A DNA stretch of 64,000 nucleotides from CAIOZA01 sp964464375. GTDB taxonomy: Bacteria; Bacteroidota; Ignavibacteria; Kapaibacteriales; UBA2268. The translations under genes were made by a program, and so were the position numbers. The first letter of the stretch is position 1, and each line of letters begins with the position of its first letter. The stretch is taken from positions 68,413-132,412 of the forward strand of contig CAYXFU010000005.1 of NCBI GenBank assembly GCA_964464375.1, read 5' to 3'. Shown here in pieces: positions 1 through 8,763 of the stretch. The notes below the pieces were generated by a model. That model did no database searches. It worked only from the letters and a program-made list of their open reading frames with translations, and was not told where the DNA came from.

Positions 1-1
1 G

Positions 2-1141
2 CCAGTAATTACAGTAAGGAACACAATTGCCGCTTTGGGCATTTTATCTCAACATCATCGTAGAAAGTTTCAGAATCCGGTGATTGCAATTGGCGGTTCA
101 AATGGAAAAACGACAACAAAGGAAATTGCTTCTCATATTTTATCGACACAACTCCGAGTATTAAAAACAAGCCAGAATTTCAACAACCAGATTGGTGTAC
201 CTCTAACATTATTACAGTTGTCCGATGAATATGACATTGCAGTTATTGAAATCGGAACTAATGAACCCGGTGAAATTGCAAAACTATCGATGATTGTTGA
301 GCCAACTCATGGTTTAATCACGAATATCGGAAAAGAACACCTGGAAAAACTCATTGACCTCGATGGTGTTGAAATGGAAGAAACTTTTTTGTTAGGATTT
401 CTGAAAAAAAATGGTGGTAAAGCCTTCATAAATTATGACGACGAGAGGCTCAGAGATTATTACAACATGATGGATCACAAAATTTCTTATGGGACAATCG
501 AGGGATCTGATGTCAATGCCTCAATCGAAATTGGAACTGACTTACACCCAAAACTTAGATTTATAGTCGATGGTAAGGAACATTTAATCCAAATGCAGAC
601 TCATGGCTACGTATCAGGCTTTAATGCATTGGCTTCAATAACCATCGCAATGGATTTCAATTTATCTTTAAATAAAATTAAATCTGCCGTTAAAAGTTAT
701 AAAACTGACATCTCACATGGGTATGCACGAATGGGAGTAATTTATGAGAAAGAGATAATGATAATTAATGACTGTTACAATGCTAATCCTGATTCTATGG
801 TTGCGGCTCTAGATTCATTGAAGAATCTTAAATCAAAAAGAAATAAAATAGCTGTGCTTGGTGATATGAGAGAACTTGGCGAAAGTTCCGCTATAGAACA
901 TAATAGAATTCTTGCACTAGCAGGAGAATCTGCAGATAAAGTATTTATAACCGGACCCGAAATGCGTACAGCCTTTGAATCATCCAAATCAGTAAATGTT
1001 ATTTATAATGAGAATAAGAGCCATCTAGTACACAATTTGTCAAGCGTAATAGGTAAAGGTGATTCCATTCTTGTAAAGGGTTCCCGAGGGATGCAAATGG
1101 AAAAAGTTATAAATGAATTATTGGAGTTTCTAAAAAAATAG
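2..1141 (+). CDS. murF: UDP-N-acetylmuramoyl-tripeptide--D-alanyl-D-alanine ligase, 5'-partial
   Basis: MurF adds D-Ala-D-Ala to the UDP-MurNAc-tripeptide, the last cytoplasmic step of the murein precursor. The frame is open from base 2 and already shows family residues (VRNTIAAL...HRRKF) before the first possible start, so the gene begins outside the window and lacks about 60-80 N-terminal residues. Visible motifs are the Mur-ligase P-loop GSNGKTTTKE, NFNNQIGVPLTLL, EIGTNEPGEI, TNIGKEHLE, the NDCYNANPDS motif, LGDMRELGE and the C-terminal KGSRGMQMEKV. It sits 49 bases before mraY in the same direction, the usual order of a dcw (division and cell wall) cluster. The TTG at 35 is not a credible true start. 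Confidence 0.95.
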   Translation, partial: PVITVRNTIAALGILSQHHRRKFQNPVIAIGGSNGKTTTKEIASHILSTQLRVLKTSQNFNNQIGVPLTLLQLSDEYDIAVIEIGTNEPGEIAKLSMIVEPTHGLITNIGKEHLEKLIDLDGVEMEETFLLGFLKKNGGKAFINYDDERLRDYYNMMDHKISYGTIEGSDVNASIEIGTDLHPKLRFIVDGKEHLIQMQTHGYVSGFNALASITIAMDFNLSLNKIKSAVKSYKTDISHGYARMGVIYEKEIMIINDCYNANPDSMVAALDSLKNLKSKRNKIAVLGDMRELGESSAIEHNRILALAGESADKVFITGPEMRTAFESSKSVNVIYNENKSHLVHNLSSVIGKGDSILVKGSRGMQMEKVINELLEFLKK

Positions 1142-1190
1142 TATATTGCAAACTTGAGGGGGACTTGTTTCACAATCAAATTGCAGTATA

Positions 1191-2321
1191 ATGATCTACT
1201 ACCTGGCTGAATGGCTTCGCCAATTGCTGGATCCACCTGGATTTGGTGTTTTCCAGTATATTACTTTCCGTGCCGCGGCGGCGGCAATCACAGCATTGAT
1301 TATCAGTTTCGTAGCCGGTCCGAAGATTATCAAGTTTCTTCGTTCCAAACAAATAGGAGAGCAGGCTAAACTAGAGCTAACAGGTGTCGGTTTGCATGCA
1401 GGTAAAGCCGGAACGCCAACTATGGGTGGCATCATTGTGCTTCTGGCTCTGATTATACCTACTCTACTCTGGGCAAATATCCTTAACATTTATGTTATTT
1501 TAATCCTGGTTGTTACTACTTTTCTTGGAATGGTGGGCTTTCTGGATGATTACCTAAAAGTAGTTAAAAAGAAAAAAAAGGGGTTAATCGGCAAATATAA
1601 GTTAGTAGGACAAGTAACAATCGGACTCATTCTTGGTTCTACTATTTACTTTTTTCCGCACTGGTTCTCTGCCGATTTCCATTCAATCAATACATTCACG
1701 ACAGTACCTTTTGCAAAGTACATTAATTTTGATTTCGGATATTTCTATATACCAGCAGTCATCTTTATACTTACGGCAACATCAAATGCAGTGAATCTCA
1801 CAGATGGTCTCGATGGTCTTGCTATAGGAACAGTTGGAATTGCAACTCTCGCTCTTGCTATTATTACTTATGTAACCGGAAATTCTATCTTTTCATCTTA
1901 TCTTACTATTACTCATCTGAGCGGAGCAGGAGAACTGACTATATTTTGTGCGGCATTACTTGGATCGGCATTAGGCTTTCTCTGGTTTAACTCTTATCCA
2001 GCACAGATTTTCATGGGTGACACCGGTTCCCTTGCTTTGGGCGGTGCCGTAGGAGCATTGATGATACTTATTAAGAAAGAGTTCTTGCTTCCAATATTAG
2101 GTGGAGTATTTTTTGCCGAGACAGCTTCGGTAATTATTCAGGTCTTATATTTTAAATATACCAGACAAAAATACGGTGAAGGAAGAAGAATCTTTCTAAT
2201 TGCTCCGTTGCATCATCATTTTGAGAAAGCCGGAGGCCATGAATCAAAAATTGTTTTAAGATTTTATATCATCGCTGTTATGCTTGCCATCATAGCTATG
2301 GCTACATTCAAGGTAAGATAA
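1191..2321 (+). CDS. mraY: Phospho-N-acetylmuramoyl-pentapeptide-transferase
   Basis: MraY is an integral inner-membrane enzyme that transfers phospho-MurNAc-pentapeptide to undecaprenyl phosphate, giving lipid I. The 376-residue length is normal. Family signatures are TPTMGG near residue 75, the catalytic Asp pair FLDD (119-120), NLTDGLDGLA (202-211), FMGDTGS with Asp277, and PLHHHFE (His 341-343). About ten hydrophobic segments are evident. It follows murF closely. Its 3' end overlaps the 3' end of the convergent DUF123 gene by 14 bases, so there is no space for a separate terminator between them. Confidence 0.97.
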   Translation: MIYYLAEWLRQLLDPPGFGVFQYITFRAAAAAITALIISFVAGPKIIKFLRSKQIGEQAKLELTGVGLHAGKAGTPTMGGIIVLLALIIPTLLWANILNIYVILILVVTTFLGMVGFLDDYLKVVKKKKKGLIGKYKLVGQVTIGLILGSTIYFFPHWFSADFHSINTFTTVPFAKYINFDFGYFYIPAVIFILTATSNAVNLTDGLDGLAIGTVGIATLALAIITYVTGNSIFSSYLTITHLSGAGELTIFCAALLGSALGFLWFNSYPAQIFMGDTGSLALGGAVGALMILIKKEFLLPILGGVFFAETASVIIQVLYFKYTRQKYGEGRRIFLIAPLHHHFEKAGGHESKIVLRFYIIAVMLAIIAMATFKVR

Positions 2322-2688
2322 TATTATCAATTCTAACAAAATGTGATTGACATACTTTACAATCAGAAGAGCCGAAGCCCTTTACAGGAACTTCGGCTCC
2401 TTTGCTTATCAAGAGTTGATTAAATTTACATTCTTCCTTGAATTCAGATGGATGGATAATTACATCTATCAATTGGACTAAAGGATTTGCCAGAAGATAG
2501 TCAATATGCCAGTGTATCTTTTTATCTTTTCGTTTATGGCGTTCAATCCTATGTCTCAGATTCTTCATAGCACTTCCGGTATATACGTAATCCCCTTTTT
2601 TAAGACTACAGAGCCCTAGTGCACCAATATCAATTGAGATATTACTGATTATTTTAATTTTCAGCTGATAGCAACCTGAATCAATCAT
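2308..2688 (-). CDS. DUF123 (GIY-YIG-like) protein
   Basis: The 126 residues match the DUF123 pattern: GCYQLKIKI at the start, IGALGLCSLKKGDYVYTGSA, RIERHKRKDKKIHWHIDYLL, a conserved EC in the middle, and GFGSSDCKVCQSH at the end. The family is related to GIY-YIG nucleases, is common in archaea, and is sometimes fused to endonuclease III; its biochemical role is unsettled. No DNA glycosylase is attached here. The start overlaps the stop of the upstream SDR gene as ATGA, so translation is probably coupled. The domain call is firm; nuclease activity is inference. Confidence 0.85.
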   Translation of the reverse strand: MIDSGCYQLKIKIISNISIDIGALGLCSLKKGDYVYTGSAMKNLRHRIERHKRKDKKIHWHIDYLLANPLVQLIDVIIHPSEFKEECKFNQLLISKGAEVPVKGFGSSDCKVCQSHFVRIDNIILP

Positions 2689-3449
2689 TTCTTGCGAATC
2701 CGCATACTAATTACATTTTCATAAATTTGATAAGGCAACAAACGTACTATATTTGTAAGTAGAACCATTTGCCAGGGGAATTGAATCTTTAGTTTTCCCT
2801 TATCAAGACCATGTATGATTTTATCTGCAGTGTATTCAGGTGTTAAAAGTAATGGCATATAGAAATCATTTTTCTTAGTCATATCAGTTTTAATAAAGCC
2901 GAACCGAATTGTTACTATGTCTATCCCGAGTGGCTTAAGCTCAGGTCTGGCAGATTCCAGAAGATAGGAAACAGCTGACTTACTTGCTGAATATGAACTT
3001 GAACCGGGGACACCGCGAAAATCAGCAATAGAACTAACTCCGGCTATGGTTCCATTCCCTTGCGATTTCATTAATGGAATGATATACTCAAGCCCATAAG
3101 CAACACCAAAGAGATTGGTTTCGATTGTTTCCCGCAAATTGTCAGAATTATAATCAACAAAATGTGTGTGGATGCTAACTCCGGCATTAAGTATTGCCAG
3201 ATCTATACCTCCCATTACATCATTTGCCTGATTAATAACAGTTTTATACTCTTCACGATTTGTAACGTCCAAATGAGCAAAATGTGCTTTACCACCTTTG
3301 GTGTTGATTTGATTGACTAATGCAGAAAGTTCATCTATGTTTCGAGCTACCAGGAAGAGCTCTTCTCCCCTATTTGCATATTTCAATGCCAATGCCTTAC
3401 CAATACCCTTAGATGCCCCTGTTATAAAAATCCTTTTTCTTTCCAACAT
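2685..3449 (-). CDS. Short-chain dehydrogenase/reductase
   Basis: This is a classical SDR of 254 residues. It has the nucleotide-binding GASKGIG (residues 11-17), NAG (88-90), the catalytic Ser near 139, and YxxxK with Tyr153 and Lys157. It resembles the fatty-acyl/sphinganine-reductase-like branch of SDRs, having a hydrophobic C-terminal stretch around WQMVLLTNIVRLLPY that could touch the membrane. The substrate cannot be read from sequence. It lies 10 bases downstream of gmhA and overlaps the DUF123 gene by 4 bases, so the three form one operon; its position next to gmhA suggests, but does not show, an envelope-lipid or sugar role. Confidence 0.9.
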   Translation of the reverse strand: MLERKRIFITGASKGIGKALALKYANRGEELFLVARNIDELSALVNQINTKGGKAHFAHLDVTNREEYKTVINQANDVMGGIDLAILNAGVSIHTHFVDYNSDNLRETIETNLFGVAYGLEYIIPLMKSQGNGTIAGVSSIADFRGVPGSSSYSASKSAVSYLLESARPELKPLGIDIVTIRFGFIKTDMTKKNDFYMPLLLTPEYTADKIIHGLDKGKLKIQFPWQMVLLTNIVRLLPYQIYENVISMRIRKK

Positions 3450-3459
3450 TTATTAACAC

Positions 3460-4056
3460 TTATTTATTGAATAATTCTGGGAAATTATATTCTTCTATCA
3501 TTTCGCACCAGATATGACCTATTAATATATGGCTTTCCTGTATGCGGGCTGTTACTGATGAAGGGACAACTACTTTAAAATCACATAGATCAATCATTGA
3601 TCCACCCGATCCTCCAAGAAGTCCGACACAGGTGATCCCCATCTTCTTTGCGTTCTCAAATGCTTTGATTACATTTTGCGAATTTCCGCTTGTCGATATT
3701 CCTACCAGTACATCACCAGATTTACCATAGGCTTCAACACATCTGGCAAAAACGTTCTCAAAACCAATATCATTGCCACCTGCAGTCATTATCGATGAGT
3801 CAACAGTTAGAGCCAGCGCAGGAAGGGCGGGTCTGTTTATTTGGCTACGGAGACGAACAACAAGTTCAGCTGCAAGATGCTGACTATCCGCCGCAGAACC
3901 TCCATTGCCACAAAACATAATTTTATTACCCTGACTAATAGCTTTTGCAAGATTTAAACCGGCTTCAAAGATAGATTCACTGCACTCTTCAGATAGTTTC
4001 TTCTTAACATCGATACTTTCTGAAATAGTCGAGTGAATATCATAAATAAAATCCAT
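3460..4056 (-). CDS. gmhA: Sedoheptulose 7-phosphate isomerase (phosphoheptose isomerase)
   Basis: GmhA converts sedoheptulose 7-phosphate to D-glycero-D-manno-heptose 7-phosphate, the first step of ADP-heptose synthesis for lipopolysaccharide core. The 198-residue SIS-domain protein has GNGGSAADSQHLAAEL (50-65), where His60 and Glu64 fit the zinc ligands, a SIS signature STSGNSQNV, and C-terminal Gln173 and His181 matching the remaining metal ligands. It is the first gene of a minus-strand operon. A TATTTTTG -7 element on the minus strand lies at 4092-4099, back to back with the promoter of the divergent gene at 4184. No other heptose-pathway gene is in the window. Confidence 0.93.
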   Translation of the reverse strand: MDFIYDIHSTISESIDVKKKLSEECSESIFEAGLNLAKAISQGNKIMFCGNGGSAADSQHLAAELVVRLRSQINRPALPALALTVDSSIMTAGGNDIGFENVFARCVEAYGKSGDVLVGISTSGNSQNVIKAFENAKKMGITCVGLLGGSGGSMIDLCDFKVVVPSSVTARIQESHILIGHIWCEMIEEYNFPELFNK

Positions 4057-4091
4057 AAATTAATTACCTTTCATTTTTTACTACCAATTCT

Positions 4092-4134
4092 CAAAAATAC
4101 AACTTTTTATATTCTTTGAAGAGTAATATTTTTG
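4092..4134. promoter_or_regulatory. Divergent pair of TAnnTTTG promoters
   Basis: Two -7 elements of the Bacteroidota type lie in this short spacer: TATTTTTG on the minus strand (4099 down to 4092), facing gmhA, and TATTTTTG on the plus strand (4127-4134), facing the PD40 gene. The plus-strand copy has a T-run about 19 bases upstream instead of a strict TTTG. Assignment is by consensus match and position. Confidence 0.55.
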
Positions 4135-4183
4135 TATTTTGTTTTAAATAAAACTGATAATATTAAGAAATATTAACAGAGTA

Positions 4184-6169
4184 TTGTGTATTATTTTCTC
4201 GAAATATATATTGATTTTAAAATTTACATATTTGATTTTAGCTTTAGTACTTAACTTATCAATCTCTGAATCTCAGACAGTTGTTTACAGGTGGTCGAAT
4301 CCTGTAAATGCATCTGCTCTCAACTCTACTGATGATGATTTTGCTCCTTCATGGAACCATAATGATACTTGTATTTACTTCAATTCTACACGTGACGGAA
4401 AATCAAAGTTCTATCGGACAAAAATTAAAGATTCATTCAACTTCACAGTTCCAAAGATTGTTGAAGGAGGGATTAATCAATCCGGTTACAATCAATCATA
4501 CATTGCTTTTTACGATGAAGACAAGGCATTTCTGTCAACTTTCCGTGAGGGAGTAACGCGGCCATTTTTCAATCTTTTTGAATCAATCCTGACTAGAAAC
4601 GGCTGGTCTGCACCGATGCTATCAGAAGCCCAAAAGCAGGATTACAATGTACTCCACCCTACAGTCTCTTCCGATGGTAAGATGCTTGTTGTAGCTTCAG
4701 ACAAGAATTCGATTACCGGGAAAATTGATTTATTTTTATCTTATCACTATGATAGTGGTGTCTGGAGCACATTTGAGCAAATTGAAGAACTCAACACCGA
4801 TGGTAATGAAATTACTCCCTACTTTGCTGGTAATGATACACTTTACTTTGCTTCAGACGGTCAAGCCGGTCCCGGAGCTTATGACTTATTCTTCTCCGTA
4901 AGAAGTGATCAGGGCAGATGGAGTAAGCCGAATCCATTGAATGAACTGAACTCGTCATTCGATGAATCTGACCTTGCTGTTCTTCCGGGAGGAATTTGTC
5001 TCTTCGCTTCAAATCGCCCGGGAGGCAAAGGTGGTCTTGACATATTGGTATCAAATAGAATAGCCATCGTTATTCAATCTAACGAACCAAAGACTCAGAT
5101 CAATCTTGGTACTCAATTTACTAGTATCAAAGCCACAAATGACCTTACTTATCTTCCAATACCTGTCACGAACTTTATATTAAGTGATATCCGGATCGAC
5201 AGTCTGAAGAAACTTGAGACTCTTTCGATTGGAAATTCGGAATTCCCTCCGGCTATAGATACAGGATATTTTGCATCGATTGTTCTTATCGGCAAAAGAC
5301 TCCTGGACAATACTGATGCAAATCTGACAATCGAAGCTTATGAGCTTGAAAGTGCGAATAAATCATTCCCTTTCACTTCCGCTGAGGTAGCGGCAAATTC
5401 TGTAAGTTCATTTTTCACAAATCGAATGGGCGTCCCTACTGATAGAATAAAAATTGTTAAAAGAGAACTGAACGTAACTTCTAGCGAATTAAGCCCAAGA
5501 CCGTTTATCATATTCAAAAGTAATAACCCTAACATCCTTATTCAAACTGATCATGCCAAGAACTTAATCAGTATTGAACCTCCTGTGCTGGATATTTTTG
5601 TAAATATAAGACCTGTGGAAAATGTTCATGAATGGTCAGGAACAATGTATTTTGACCAATTCAGCAACTATATTCTTAAACAATCAACCAAGCCATCAGA
5701 GCAGTTTTCGATCGATCTTTCGCCTTATGCAAAACAAATTTCAGAAACTGATTCGATGTTGTTCATCATTAGGATGACTGACAAGAAGTCAGATACAATT
5801 GAGAATGCAATTCAATTCGAAGTATCGCATTCAACACTTCGACAGAGAGAATCAACAACAATTGACGGAATAAAGTACGATGTTTACTACTGCCTGATTC
5901 CTGACGAAGAAGTAAGCGGGGATGCCTCTTATTTATCAGAATTAATCAGCCGTATTGCCGATGAATCTGAATTTGCAAGAAGTATCAAGGTGCAGTTCTT
6001 CTCATCAGCAGGACAGAAGCGGGCAATAGGCTTGACAAATGCCATAAAGCTCAAGATTAACCAAAAGATTTTCAAAGTGGAGCTAGAGCAGAAAGAATAT
6101 TCCAACAATCTACCATTCAACCGTAAGTTTCTCCCTTATACTTTCAGGATTTTATTGGAGAAATTCTAA
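4184..6169 (+). CDS. Secreted PD40 beta-propeller protein with degenerate OmpA-like region
   Basis: The protein has a hydrophobic N-terminal signal segment (ILILKFTYLILALVLNLS) followed by PD40/TolB-like propeller repeats in the first half (DDDFAPSWNHNDTCIYFNS, LHPTVSSDGKMLVVAS, EITPYFAGNDTLYFAS, ESDLAVLPGGICLFASNRPGGKGG). The second half has OmpA-like elements (TIEAYE, a run of AEVAANSVSSFF, GVPTDRIKI) but not a canonical OmpA motif. It resembles the PD40-OmpA protein at 48368-51013 in design. It is likely envelope-anchored or periplasmic. The start is uncertain: there is no in-frame ATG near the signal, and TTG occurs at 4184 and 4211. It is monocistronic, with its own promoter upstream. 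Confidence 0.75.
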   Translation: MCIIFSKYILILKFTYLILALVLNLSISESQTVVYRWSNPVNASALNSTDDDFAPSWNHNDTCIYFNSTRDGKSKFYRTKIKDSFNFTVPKIVEGGINQSGYNQSYIAFYDEDKAFLSTFREGVTRPFFNLFESILTRNGWSAPMLSEAQKQDYNVLHPTVSSDGKMLVVASDKNSITGKIDLFLSYHYDSGVWSTFEQIEELNTDGNEITPYFAGNDTLYFASDGQAGPGAYDLFFSVRSDQGRWSKPNPLNELNSSFDESDLAVLPGGICLFASNRPGGKGGLDILVSNRIAIVIQSNEPKTQINLGTQFTSIKATNDLTYLPIPVTNFILSDIRIDSLKKLETLSIGNSEFPPAIDTGYFASIVLIGKRLLDNTDANLTIEAYELESANKSFPFTSAEVAANSVSSFFTNRMGVPTDRIKIVKRELNVTSSELSPRPFIIFKSNNPNILIQTDHAKNLISIEPPVLDIFVNIRPVENVHEWSGTMYFDQFSNYILKQSTKPSEQFSIDLSPYAKQISETDSMLFIIRMTDKKSDTIENAIQFEVSHSTLRQRESTTIDGIKYDVYYCLIPDEEVSGDASYLSELISRIADESEFARSIKVQFFSSAGQKRAIGLTNAIKLKINQKIFKVELEQKEYSNNLPFNRKFLPYTFRILLEKF

Positions 6170-6189
6170 TTGATTTTGCAAGCATCTCA

Positions 6190-6268
6190 ACTTTCAAAAA
6201 GATTGCATCTTTTCGAAAGTGAGAATTGCACTTTTTGCATCTTTTGCATCATGTTTTTCGTTTTTCTT
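6190..6268. repeat. Imperfect palindromic repeat, copy A
   Basis: This copy begins with ACTTTC, runs through a nested inverted repeat (AAAGAT-TGC-ATCTTT inside CTTTC...GAAAG) and continues with GAATTGCACTTTTTGCAT and a T-rich tail. It matches copy B at 6349-6426 at roughly 85% by eye. Confidence 0.75.
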
Positions 6269-6348
6269 CTTTTCATCGAAGATGCTGAATTTGAATAACC
6301 TCGGGTGAAACCCGTGGAAATAGCAAAATCACTACCACTATGTATTCC

Positions 6349-6426
6349 ACTTTCAAAAAGATTGCATCTTTCCGAAAGTGGGAATTGCACTTTTGCATCG
6401 ATTGCAATGTGTTTTTCGATTTTTCT
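6349..6426. repeat. Imperfect palindromic repeat, copy B
   Basis: This is the same orientation and architecture as copy A at 6190-6268, with CACTTTC and GAAAGTG arms around AAAGATTGCATCTTT, then GGAATTGCAC and a T-rich tail. The compensatory arm sequences suggest a folded RNA or DNA element rather than coding sequence. Confidence 0.75.
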
Positions 6427-6473
6427 GTTCACTAATCAATCCCTCAATAAGCACAATACAACACCTACCCCGA

Positions 6474-6491
6474 CCCTTCCTCGAGGAAGGG
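6474..6491. repeat. 18-base perfect palindrome, dispersed element
   Basis: CCCTTCC and GGAAGGG flank TCGA, within CACCTACCCCGA...GAGAAAT. A related element (CCCTCTCC...GGAGAGGG beside ATGGGGTGAG) lies in the opposite orientation at 61055-61076. It looks like a REP-type intergenic repeat. Confidence 0.65.
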
Positions 6492-6602
6492 AGAAATACA
6501 AATACAATTTGCAAAAAGGGATGTGAAATATCAAAGAAACGGTTTAGAAACGGAATGGAAATAGAATATAAAAATAAATTAGGAAAATTGGCAAATAGAC
6601 AA

Positions 6603-7514
6603 TTAAAAATCCCTGACGCAGCGGACAGATAAGCCAATTTTATCATAAGCTAGACTTCTACCAATAGTAGCCGAATCATAAAATAAGCTCAAAAAATATG
6701 TAGCAGAAATATTATATCCATTCAAAGACCACCAATTCCCAGATATACATTCAACATAAAATTTCCCATCAGGTGACCTAAAGCCCCCAGGTAGACCAGA
6801 AAAGCCACTTTCATTAGTGGCACCAAAATTTGGAGGATACCAAAAATTTGTCTTGACTGATTTTAACTTTCCTCCAATCTCATCCATTTTGTAAAGAAAA
6901 GCTACCAACAATGAGAATTCATCTTCAGTGGCTATATGCCATCCTTTAGGTGCTAATTCTCGTGGATCGGTTACAGCATACCAATTATATAGTTTCCCAA
7001 ATAACAAATTCACTACAGTATCATTATCATAATAACACCAGGCTCCAGAGTTACATTGTACCCAATCAGTAACGATTTTAGTTTCAGCTATAGAATCACC
7101 GTTTCTATAATGGTCAACATTTAAATTCCGATACATCCAGTGCTGAGTACCAATGGTTACAGCTACATAAGTTGTGTAATATATTGAAATACTGTCAATC
7201 TTATGAATTGCAAAATCCCATTTGAATCCATCATGCCATAGATTTATGTATTGATTGCTGTATTGACCGATTGAAATCGTAATTGTGTCGATTAGCTGAG
7301 CAGGATAGTAGTAGGTTTTGCCATCATTTGTGAAAACCTGCAACTGGAGTGTTTCAGGGGCATTTGGGAATTTCATACTTTCAATATCGCTGAGATTGAA
7401 CTGCTTCGAGCTTCCATCCTGAAGATAGAATCTGACGAGTGGTTCTGCTGAATAGAGGGAATCAGAAAAAAGTGACAAAATTGTTACGACGATGATGGGA
7501 AGTGCTTTTTTCAT
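6603..7514 (-). CDS. Secreted FISUMP-domain protein
   Basis: A 303-residue protein with a signal peptide ending at LYSAEP, then a short family-specific segment (AEPLVRFYLQDGSSKQFNLSDIESMKF) and a C-terminal FISUMP domain (Fibrobacter succinogenes major paralogous domain: GTQHWMYRNLNVDHYRNGD, GAWCYY, YGKLYNWYAV-like, LAPKGWHIATEDEF, GFSGLPGGFR, SVRCVRDF). The ATG at 7514 is chosen over the TTG at 7526 because MKKAL matches the start of the paralogue at 46406. The domain's function is unknown; such proteins are usually exported surface proteins. Two truncated relatives lie at 46254 and 48250. HicB-like gene 7551-7715 is immediately upstream. Confidence 0.85.
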   Translation of the reverse strand: MKKALPIIVVTILSLFSDSLYSAEPLVRFYLQDGSSKQFNLSDIESMKFPNAPETLQLQVFTNDGKTYYYPAQLIDTITISIGQYSNQYINLWHDGFKWDFAIHKIDSISIYYTTYVAVTIGTQHWMYRNLNVDHYRNGDSIAETKIVTDWVQCNSGAWCYYDNDTVVNLLFGKLYNWYAVTDPRELAPKGWHIATEDEFSLLVAFLYKMDEIGGKLKSVKTNFWYPPNFGATNESGFSGLPGGFRSPDGKFYVECISGNWWSLNGYNISATYFLSLFYDSATIGRSLAYDKIGLSVRCVRDF

Positions 7515-7550
7515 GGTTTTTGCCAATTTGAAGAGAGTTTATTTAATTTA

Positions 7551-7715
7551 TTACATTTTGAGTTCATCACGAACTATAAGATAGTCTTGAATTGCTTCAC
7601 GGATGTTCTCAAGTGCTTCATCTTCAGTAGTACCCTGCGAAGCACAACCGGGTAAGTCATCACACCAGACAGCAAAACCTTCTTCGCTTTTTTTTAGTTT
7701 GATTCTATACTGCAT
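7551..7715 (-). CDS. HicB-family antitoxin-like protein, orphan
   Basis: This short gene encodes 54 residues starting MQYRIKLKKSEEGFAVW, with the HicB core pattern of a beta strand, CDDLPGCASQGTTEDEALENIREAI and a C-terminal DYLIVRDEL. A good Shine-Dalgarno (AAGGA) precedes the ATG. HicB proteins bind and silence HicA mRNA interferases and often carry a DNA-binding tail; this one ends before any tail, and no HicA lies in the 72 bases up to era or downstream. It is therefore an orphan or solitary HicB-like protein. The family match is clear; function is unproven. Confidence 0.8.
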   Translation of the reverse strand: MQYRIKLKKSEEGFAVWCDDLPGCASQGTTEDEALENIREAIQDYLIVRDELKM

Positions 7716-7787
7716 TAATTATCCTTAATATATATGCTCATTCAAACGAATAATGATGGCCAATATTTTTACTGCACTCAATTTCCT

Positions 7788-8681
7788 CTAATACCCAAAC
7801 CTCGTCAATGTGTCGCGATCGTTGCGCCATTTATCTTTAATTTTGACGAATAACTGAAGATAGACAGGCATCTCGAGATAAGCTTCTATTCTATCTCTTG
7901 AGCGTTCACCCAGTTCTTTGATCTTATCACCATTAGCACCAACGATGATTGTCTTCTGTGAATGTTTTTCGACTATGATGTCAGCGGCAATATACCATTT
8001 ACCTACTTCACGCTCCTTGTATTCACTTATCTGAACTTCGCATGAATAGGGGATTTCCTCAGAGAAATACTTAAATATCTGTTCACGTATAATCTCCGAA
8101 ACAAAGAATCTGTCGTTCTGATCGCTGAGATAGTCCTCGTCATAGAAGTACTCATGCTCTGGCAGATACTTCTTTATTACTTCAACCAGTACAGATGTTT
8201 CTGCTTTCTTCTTTGCGGAAATTGGCATGATTTCATCGAAAAGCTTCATGTCTGCCAATTGTTTGATGATGGGCAGCAAGAGCTTGATATTAGGCAGAAG
8301 ATCTATCTTGTTAAGCACTGCAATCTTAGGTTTGCTGATATTCTGTAGTTTTTCGACTAATTCATTGTTGAAATATTCTCCGATATCCTTCATGGATCTG
8401 ATGTCAATTACTAACAGAACGACATCAGCTTCAGCAAGCGATGAATCGATGTATTCCATCATCGATTTGTGAAGCTCGTGTTTTGGCTCAATTATTCCGG
8501 GATTATCAAAAAAGACGATCTGATGATTTTCCTCAGTATGAATTCCAAGCACTTTCTTGCGAGTGGTTTGCGGTTTACGGGTAACTATTGAGAGCTTGGT
8601 ACCAAGAATTGCATTAAGTAAAGTAGATTTTCCTGCATTAGGTTTACCAATAATAGCTGCGAATCCGGCTTTTTTATTCAT
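7788..8681 (-). CDS. era: GTPase Era
   Basis: Era is an essential GTPase that binds 16S rRNA and helps 30S maturation. The 297 residues contain G1 GKPNAGKS (12-19), the switch region RKPQTTRK, G3 DNPG (59-62), G4 NKID near residue 125, SAKKK as G5, and a C-terminal KH domain with the family signature GANGDKIKELGERSRDRIE. Length and order are standard. It lies downstream of a terminator hairpin at 8695-8741 and so is probably transcribed separately from the DUF3098 gene. Confidence 0.97.
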   Translation of the reverse strand: MNKKAGFAAIIGKPNAGKSTLLNAILGTKLSIVTRKPQTTRKKVLGIHTEENHQIVFFDNPGIIEPKHELHKSMMEYIDSSLAEADVVLLVIDIRSMKDIGEYFNNELVEKLQNISKPKIAVLNKIDLLPNIKLLLPIIKQLADMKLFDEIMPISAKKKAETSVLVEVIKKYLPEHEYFYDEDYLSDQNDRFFVSEIIREQIFKYFSEEIPYSCEVQISEYKEREVGKWYIAADIIVEKHSQKTIIVGANGDKIKELGERSRDRIEAYLEMPVYLQLFVKIKDKWRNDRDTLTRFGY

Positions 8682-8694
8682 TTTGTTAATACCT

Positions 8695-8741
8695 CAAAAA
8701 AAATGCCTTTGAATGTACGGTTCACTCCATCATCCAAAGGC
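8695..8741 (-). terminator. Rho-independent terminator after the DUF3098 gene
   Basis: Read on the minus strand, GCCTTTGGATG and CATTCAAAGGC form a stem of ten pairs with one mismatch, with a loop of about 15 bases, followed by ATTTTTTTT. Confidence 0.75.
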
Positions 8742-8763
8742 TTAAATATTTTATTCAAATTAA

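Larger units (their letters stand above)
6170..6602. other. Repeat-rich spacer without a gene
   Basis: This stretch lies between the convergent PD40 and FISUMP genes. It holds two copies of an approximately 80-base repeat, a small hairpin around 6298-6316 (CGGGT...ACCCG) and an 18-base perfect palindrome at 6474-6491. Short open frames here lie in the repeats and have no protein-like features. Confidence 0.7.

Noticed and set aside
6187..6646. Several short frames in the repeat spacer
   Set aside because: They are mirrored in the two repeat copies and have no protein-like features.
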